Assembly: GCF_022539505.1 (NCBI RefSeq) | Contig: NC_061512.1 | Span: forward strand, 149,155,962 to 149,219,961 | From: Lolium rigidum | Lineage: Eukaryota; Streptophyta; Magnoliopsida; Poales; Poaceae | Direction: 5' to 3' | Length of the DNA: 64,000 nt | In this document: piece after piece, positions 58,345 through 64,000 of the stretch | Numbering within the stretch: the stretch's first letter is position 1 | How the letters are laid out: each line of letters begins with the position of its first letter | The notes under the pieces: generated by a model | Told to the model about the DNA's origin: nothing | Seen by the model: the letters and a program-made list of their open reading frames with translations, nothing else | Database searches by the model: none | Position numbers and translations under genes: made by a program

Positions 58345-58755
58345 AAAATCTCAAATGTAGCCCGGGCTACATATAGCCTGGTTTTGTTTTTCCTTTTTCA
58401 AACTTCAAAACTTTTGACTTTTAAGTTTTAGAAAAATTTGAAAGAATACATAGACGTAGAGAATGGTGTATTCTATCAGCTATAACTTGAAATACATTAT
58501 ATTTTTGCCTCAGTAAAAATGATAAAATCTAGATTTTAGTGTAGTGTTCATTATTGTTCACAATGATGAAATCAAGATCTGTTATTGAGCACAAAATACA
58601 ACATATTTCATTCTAAAAATTTACATACTTGTAGATTGCAATATTATCTATATCACAGTATTTTTTTTATTTGTTTAACATGTTTGATATGAAATTTTTA
58701 TAGATGAAAAAAACAGCCTACATGTAGACTGAGCTACAAAAGTTCATCCTCATAG
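58345..58755. mobile_element. MITE-like TIR element, 0.4 kb
   Basis: AT-rich 411 bp stretch with imperfect inverted repeats of 25 bases (58356-58380 and 58714-58738; TGTAGC...CTACAT.TAG.CTG in both). It is flanked by CATAGACG at 58337-58344 and 58756-58763. The 8 bp duplication favours a hAT-like origin; 9 bp Mutator type with one mismatch is possible. The inverted repeats start 5-17 bases inside the duplications, which is a weakness. No coding capacity. Confidence 0.6.
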
Positions 58756-58792
58756 CATAGACGCCTTCAAGGAGGAGATGCTAGATGGTTTC

Positions 58793-58936
58793 TGTAGAAA
58801 GGTTGCTAGGGTTTGGGGGAAGCCTCTCACGGTAATACGTGGGGTTCCAGGTGTTTATATAATGGGCCAAAGGCCAAGAGTTAGAGTACAATACAATTAG
58901 GGTACAAAAGTAATAGACCTACTATATACGCTAACA
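58793..58936 (-). repeat. 3' LTR of copia element
   Basis: 144 bp, element-strand ends TGTTAGCGTATATAG and CTTTCTACA. A TATATAAA-like box on the minus strand lies at about 58855-58862. The adjacent purine-rich tract (minus CTGCAGGGGG, 58937-58946 region) primes plus-strand synthesis. Confidence 0.93.
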
Positions 58937-59394
58937 CCCCCTGCAGTCACAGCGGGAGGTTCTCGAACGCAGAGACTGGACCGAAAATCAAGAAACAGCT
59001 GAGTCGGCAACCCCTTTGTCATCACATCAGCAAACTGAAGCGCAGAGGGAACACGTAGAACACGAACTTCCCCAAGGGACACCTTCTCGCGAACGAAATG
59101 AATGTCAATCTCAATGTGTTTGCTGCGGCGGTGCTGCACCGGATTAGAGGACATGTAGATAGCAGAGACGTTGTCACAGAAGACAACTGTCGCAGAACTG
59201 AGAGGTCGATGAAGCTCCTGCAGGAGTTGTCGTAGCCAACAGCACTCAGCAACCAGATGCGCCACGGCTCGATACTTAGCTTCTGCACTAGAGCGAGAGA
59301 CGGTAGTCTGCCTCTTGGAAGACCAAGAAATCAGGCTATCACCATAGTAGACGCAGTACCCCGAAGTGGAACGGTGTGTGTCAGGACACCCAGC
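58897..59394 (-). pseudogene. Copia RNase H
   Basis: Same frame as the upstream reverse transcriptase, separated from it by a TAG at 59395-59397. It carries the copia RNase H blocks: the SGYCVYYGDSLISWSSK-type region and SSAEAKYRA near 59270-59360, VFCDNVSAIYMSSNP with its catalytic Asp, and the KHIEIDIHFVREKV end. It degrades RNA in the RNA-DNA hybrid. The frame ends within the LTR at 58897, as is usual for copia. Confidence 0.88.
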
Positions 59395-60156
59395 CTAATC
59401 AGCATCAGAGTAGGCTTTAAGAGCTGTAGAAGAGGAGGCGTTCAGATGAAGGCCGAGATCCAAAGTCCCACGAACATAGCGTAGAACACGCTTCACAAGA
59501 GCAAGATGTGGCTGTCTGGGAGCATGCATATGAAGACATATCTGCTGAACCGCGTATGAAATGTCCGGACGCATCAGAGTAAGGTACTGTAGAGCACCTG
59601 CAAGACTCCGGTAGTCCGTAGCATCAGTGGCGAGCTCACCGTCAATGTCAGAAAGCTTGGCCTGAGTATCGATCGGTGTGGTACATGGATGACAATCAGA
59701 CATGCCAGCCCATTGAAGGAGATCAACAGCATACTGGCGCTGAGACAGAAACAGCCCAGTAGAAGAGCGACGCACAGCAATGCCCAAGAAGAAGTGTAGG
59801 TCTCCAAGATCAGTCATAGCAAACTCACTGTGTAATCTATCTAGAAGATGTTGCAGAAACGCAGATGATGATGCAGTGACTATGATGTCGTCAACATACA
59901 GTAGGAGATAGGCGGTGTCAGCAACAGACCGAAGAATAAACAGTGATGTATCCGTCACAGAAGCAACAAAGCCAATGGTGGAAAGATAAGCAACAAATCT
60001 TTGGTACCAGGCAGGAGGAGCTTGCTTCAAACCGTAGAGGGACTTGTGCAGACGGCAAACATGATCGGGATGAGCAGGATCAACAAATCCGGGAGGCTGC
60101 TGATAGTAGACAATCTCATCCAGGTAACCATTAAGAAAGGCGTTCTTCACATCAAG
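59395..60156 (-). pseudogene. Copia reverse transcriptase, main part
   Basis: Reads [20 protein letters not shown], then [16 protein letters not shown] and the catalytic LLYVDDII, and on to [20 protein letters not shown] and [14 protein letters not shown]. It ends at TAG 59395-59397, where WAGCP should follow (TGG to TAG). Upstream it is separated by TAG 60157-60159 from the first reverse-transcriptase block, where WPIHQLDVKNAF is expected (CAG to TAG). All else is intact. Confidence 0.92.
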
Positions 60157-60159
60157 CTA

Positions 60160-61611
60160 ATGAATCGGCCATGAACTAGAAACAGCAATCTGAAGAACCA
60201 GACGTATGGTGGCGGGTTTGACAACCGGACTGAAAGTCTCATCGTAGTCCAGACCGGGGCGCTGTGAGAACCCACGAAGAACCCAACGAGCCTTATAGCG
60301 AGCCAAGGTGCCATCGGAGTGAAACTTATGACGAAAAATCCACTTCCCGGAGACCACATTTGCCTGAGGTGGGCGCGGAACAAGAGACCAAGTTTTGTTG
60401 TCCAGGAGAGCTTGGTGTTCATCAGCCATTGCTTGACGCCAGAGAGGATCTTGCATTGCCTGTCGAAATGTCATGGGCACGGACGGGGCCACGGAGTCCA
60501 CAGCAGAAAGATCCAGGCGATTGATGGGACGAGACACACAGCCGGAGTGTGTCGTCTTGGGTGCAGATGGCGCAGTCCGGGCAGGGGCTCGCGAGCTAGG
60601 CGAGATAGGTGCGGGAGCACTAGGCCCTGCCGTGGCAGATGAAGTGGCCGGGGCAGGCTGTTGGGGCTGCCGCGGGGCAGCGACAACGGGCTGCCGCGGA
60701 GCAGCGATAGGCGATCCAGCTGCGTCGGGTGGAGAACCAGCCGAACGTGCGGGCGAGCTGGGTGGCACGGGCGGGGCTGGCTCCCGTATGTCGTTGAAGA
60801 GGAAGTCCAGCCGCCGTGGCGTGGGCGTGGCAGGAGACACTCCCGAAGTAGACGCTGCAAGCTGAAGCGGAAACACACCTTCGTCGAAAACAACATGTCG
60901 AGAGATTATTATTTTCCCGGAGGATGGATCAAAGCAGCGGTAACCACGGTGTTGAGACGGGTAGCCAAGAAACACGCACGGGACCGAGCGAGGGCGAAGT
61001 TTGTGTGCAGCCGTAGATGCAACATTGGGATAACATAGACATCCGAAGACACGCAACGAGTCATATTTGGGAGAGTGACCATGAAGACGTGTGTAAGGAA
61101 TCATCGACCCAATAGCCTTGCAAGGACGACAATTAAGGAGAAAGGTCGCGGCATCAAGGGCTTCAGCCCAAAAACTCTCAGGAATATGAGCATGAAACAT
61201 GATGGTGCGTATTGTATCGTTGATGGTACGAATGGCACGCTCGGCCTTGCCATTTTGTTGAGAAGTGTAAGGACACGACAGACGAAGAGTGGTGCCGTGT
61301 TGTGCAAGAAGATCATCAACGACAGAGTTGAGGAACTCGGTGCCGTTGTCCGTTTGCATAGAACGGATGGTGGTACCAAACTGAGTGCGTACATAGGCGA
61401 AAATTTTAGCAAGAGTGCTGGAAACGCTAGATTTTTGTCGCAACAGAAAGGACCAATAAAAGTGAGAATAATCATCGACAATAACAAGGTAATATCGAAA
61501 ACCAGAATTACTAATAATCGGTGATGTCCACAAATCACAATGTATCAACTCAAACTTGGCACTAGACACAGAAGTAGACGAACTAAACGAAAGGCGCACA
61601 TGTTTGCCGAG
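60160..61611 (-). pseudogene. Copia integrase and start of reverse transcriptase
   Basis: Integrase core with D in IHCDLWTSP, D in MQTDNGTEF and E in QQNGKAERAIRTIND, then the GCLCYPN..HKLRPRS..CVFLGYP region and a Pro/Ser/Ala-rich linker. It ends in the first reverse-transcriptase blocks (WRQAMADEHQALLDNKTWSL, KWIFRHKFHSDGTLARYKAR). It is preceded by TAG 61612-61614, which replaces the Q of CHACQLGKH. It has no other defect and would integrate copia cDNA if translated. Confidence 0.93.
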
Positions 61612-61614
61612 CTA

Positions 61615-62150
61615 ACAAGCGTGACAAACATGGGGCCGCCGTATTTTATTACACTTTATAAAAGATAGACTCTGGAGCGCCGACATAGCATCTTTACCGG
61701 GGTGACCATGTCTTTGGTGCCATAGATCGGCGTTGGCGGAGACAAGCATGGCGGTGGTGGGTGGTGCTCGACGAGGGGTGCCAGGAAACGTGTAGAGATC
61801 CCCTTCACTATTGCAGCGAAGGATCACACGATGGGTCTTCAGGTCCTTCACAGAAAAACCAAGAGATTCAAACTCAACAGAACATGAATTGTCACGAGTA
61901 AATTTGCGAATAGAGAGGAGGTTGTGAATTAAACGTGGGACAAGAAGAACATGGTTGAGTCGAAACACATGACCAGAAGGAGAGCGGAAAGAGGTAGAGC
62001 CATAAGAGGAGATTGGCACAGAGGTGTCGTTCCCAACAGTGACAAAGTGTGGACGAGATAGAGGGGCGGAGAACTGGATGTTACCCTCATCGTTCGTCAT
62101 GTGAGACGTGGCGCCAGAGTCCATGACCCAGCCACTCTGCTGTACAGCGA
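61615..62150 (-). pseudogene. Copia protease and integrase zinc finger
   Basis: Aspartic protease with the active site WVMDSGATSHMTND near 62110-62125, followed by the pre-integrase region with H-x-H and C-x2-C zinc ligands (LWHQRHGHPG, CNKIRRPHVCHAC). It shares the frame of integrase, reverse transcriptase and RNase H. It is out of phase with gag by a small indel near 62140-62152, in a CTCG/CGCTG-type repeat. The stop at 61612 cuts it from integrase. Confidence 0.9.
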
Positions 62151-63146
62151 GTTGAGGGCAGCGATGAGGCCGGCATTGTCCCAGGCAGGCGATGTCGACG
62201 TGGAGGTCGAGGGTGCGGACTGGAACATGGGCGCGTTGATGGTGGTGTAGGCTTGAGGACGGGGGCCGAGGATGCCAGCGCCCGTAGGAGGGCGCCACTG
62301 TCCAGCGCCGGGAGAGATGCAGAACCAGGGACCCGTAGGCGCAGGGTTGGGCGCGCGGTCGGGCGCGACAGCCTGGGTGGTGGCGGTCTTCTTCTTGCCT
62401 TTGCAAGACCGGCCAGAGTTAGACGACCCGCCTTGACAGGCGGTGCCCGTGCACGTTGGTGTAGGAGGTGCCGGGCGCATGGCCTGGGCGACGAGTGCAG
62501 TGGAGGCGGCGTTAGCAGCCGCGTTGGCCTGTTGCATCTCCTCCATGAGGAGCATGCTCCGAACACGGATGAATGTGGGCAGCGGGTCTGTCATGGAGAT
62601 CACGGTGGCCGCGGAGGAGAACCGAGGCCCGAGGCCGCGCAGGGTGTTGAGGACAAGCGCGCGGGCCGAGACCGGGGAGTCGTTGTCGGCGAGGGCGTCG
62701 GAGAGTTGCTTCTGGCGGCGGCAGTACTCGGTGATGGAGGACGTGCCCTGGACCAGCTGGCGAAAGTCGTTGTCGAGGTAGATCGCCTTGCTGGCCTTGT
62801 TGGCGGAGAAGAGCTCGTAGATGGCCAGCCAGAGCTGGCGGGCGGTCTGGTTGCTGGCGAGGACCATGTCGGCGACGTCCTCGTCGATGGCCGCGTGCAG
62901 ATGGTTGAGCACGGTGTAGTCCTCCGAAATCCATGCGCCGTCGGTTGGAGCGGCCTGAGTGGTGCCATCGATGTGGCCAATGAGGCCGGCACGGCCGAGC
63001 GAGGCGCGGAGGAAGATCGCCCACTTGGTGTAGTTCCCGGCGTCAAAGGAGAGGACGACGGGCGAGACGGAGCGGGCAGCACCTGCGGGAGACACAACGC
63101 CCGCGGTGGTCGACACGATGGCGCCGGAGGTGGAGTTGAGGGCCAT
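62097..63146 (-). pseudogene. Copia gag
   Basis: 349 residues from an ATG at 63144-63146, about 80 bases after the primer site. It has the copia gag pattern: VLSFDAGNYTKWAIFLRASL, GHIDGTTQ, LHAAIDEDVADMV, ARQLWLAIYELFSANKAS and a helical region to about residue 215. A low-complexity Pro/Ala/Thr-rich tail follows. The zinc knuckle is not recognisable; only scattered Cys (CTGTACQGG, SGRSCKGKKK) remain. Gag builds the particle. True gag ends near residue 330, where the frame should continue into protease; the frameshift adds a short false tail and a stop at 62097. Confidence 0.9.
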
Positions 63147-63226
63147 CGTGGGTGCAGCGGAAGGTGAGGCCGACGGCTAGGTTGACTAGGGCGGCGGCTA
63201 GGGTTTTAGGATCGGGAGAGATCAAA

Positions 63227-63235
63227 CTGATACCA
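63227..63235 (-). promoter_or_regulatory. Primer-binding site (tRNA-Met type) of copia element
   Basis: Minus-strand TGGTATCAG directly follows the 5' LTR end CTACA, the usual copia arrangement. Confidence 0.88.
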
Positions 63236-63379
63236 TGTAGAAAGGTTGCTAGGGTTTGGGGGAAGCCTCTCACGGTAATACGTGGGGTTCCAGGTATTTA
63301 TATAATGAGCTAAAGGCCAAGAGTTAGAGTACAATACAATTAGGGTACAAAAGTAATAGACCTACTATATACGCTAACA
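63236..63379 (-). repeat. 5' LTR of copia element
   Basis: 144 bp; differs from 58793-58936 by three transitions. Target copy GTTTC follows at 63380-63384. Confidence 0.95.
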
Positions 63380-63384
63380 GTTTC

Positions 63385-64000
63385 CTGATGTTGGTCAGAC
63401 TCACACAGTGGGTACACCGGTTGATTTGGCAGGCCTCGCTTGGCACATCCGGATGATCTCACATCTACATACTCTCCGCTCATCTCAGCAGAAAGGCACA
63501 ACATGCCCGAGTCTGATGCAACCTAAGTGGCCAACATTTTTCCGGCACCTCCCACACCCATCTACACTTCTCTTTTTTTTCTTACATACCCTCATCAACT
63601 CAACTCGTCTCAGCTCGGCGCTGCTCATCTTACTGCCTTGATCTCCTCTCGGACCAGCGAGGAGCGTCATATATAGCCACCTGCACACTGCGGCAGTAAA
63701 TGCAATATAGGCATAAATATAGCATAATATGGTAAGGCGTTGCTGCACCTGTCAAAATGAACATTAGCAAATGAGTTGATGAGCCATCTTGATGCCCTGC
63801 ACTCAACCAATCAAGTAGGGTGCAACTGTTCTGCCAACATTTTCACCTTTAAAGGAGTAGCATCTTTCGAACTAATAAATCACGAGTACACTTGCCAGTA
63901 AACGTATCTTACGGTGAAGAAGACACACCCAGTAGGTTAACAACAAATGTTGTAATTTGCAGTACGTGCCGTGTTGAGGCCATCACAACGAGAATTGTGG
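63385..64000. other. Unassigned right flank
   Basis: About 0.6 kb without a recognised gene or repeat end. A T-rich run lies near 63571-63582. A frame at 63408-63641 has no recognisable content. Confidence 0.5.

Larger units (their letters stand above)
58793..63379 (-). mobile_element. Copia LTR retrotransposon, nearly intact, 144 bp LTRs
   Basis: 4587 bp flanked by GTTTC (58788-58792 and 63380-63384). LTRs are 58793-58936 and 63236-63379 and differ at three positions, all transitions. In element orientation the order is primer site, gag, protease, integrase, reverse transcriptase, RNase H and a purine-rich tract, which is the copia order. The very short LTRs and gag type suggest the Ale/Retrofit lineage (inference). 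Coding is spoiled by one frameshift and three stop codons only. Confidence 0.95.

Noticed and set aside
58270..63450. A short frame (HTILDCPIIDAFKEEMLDGF... into MLVRLTQWVHRL) that stays open when the TIR element and copia are ignored
   Set aside because: Only about 45 codons, preceded by a stop at about 58298 and followed by TGA; openness of this length is expected by chance and no homology is recognised.

Overview
The window is a stack of nested plant transposable elements. I can support no host gene, tRNA, rRNA or CRISPR array. Long-LTR Ty3/gypsy chromoviruses, retrotransposons primed by tRNA-Asp, a Helitron, an L1-type LINE and a small-LTR copia element point to a large-genome grass, most likely Pooideae (wheat, barley, oat or ryegrass group). 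That placement rests on element style and memory of such families, not on a database search.

Left part (1-12225): the 3' portion of gypsy element A (plus strand; its 5' LTR is off the window). Its gag-pol frame is cut at 2964 by a complete 6.8 kb LTR element B (2965-9749, 5 bp target duplication ACTAC). The frame resumes at 9755 and runs into the 1.14 kb 3' LTR (11085-12225).

Middle part (12226-58024): an L1-type LINE reverse-transcriptase gene is split. Its front piece is 12226-13220 and its back piece with 3' end is 56109-58024. The 42.9 kb between them is chromovirus gypsy C (minus strand, about 4.3 kb LTRs) and everything that later landed in it. C's integrase was hit by element D (18192-30062), which shares termini and polypurine tract with C but carries only gag-like genes. 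C's RNase H/integrase boundary was hit by element E (30840-47382, B family, minus strand). One LTR of E took a 6.4 kb solo LTR (F, 32476-38913) and the other a Helitron (G, 43412-46732). C's RNase H was hit by element H (47625 onward, minus strand), whose LTR took element I (48722-53826, B family, plus strand); I shows a secondary duplication of H flank. A 100-base N gap (54500-54599) hides the rest of H, the front of C and part of C's 5' LTR.

Right part (58025-64000): unassigned DNA with a 0.4 kb TIR element (58345-58755) and a nearly intact copia element (58793-63379, minus strand, 144 bp LTRs, target duplication GTTTC).

Relative order read from nesting: LINE is older than A and C; A is older than B; C is older than D, E and H; E is older than F and G; H is older than I. 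Removing D and E with one copy of each target duplication leaves the visible RNase H-integrase-chromodomain frame of C open, so C was probably coding-competent when hit. The most interesting signals are the unknown ORF shared by B, E and I, the C/D autonomous/non-autonomous pairing, an apparently unprocessed integration end on B, the duplication around I, and a recurrent CAG/CTG-centred discrepancy between repeat copies that looks like consensus error.
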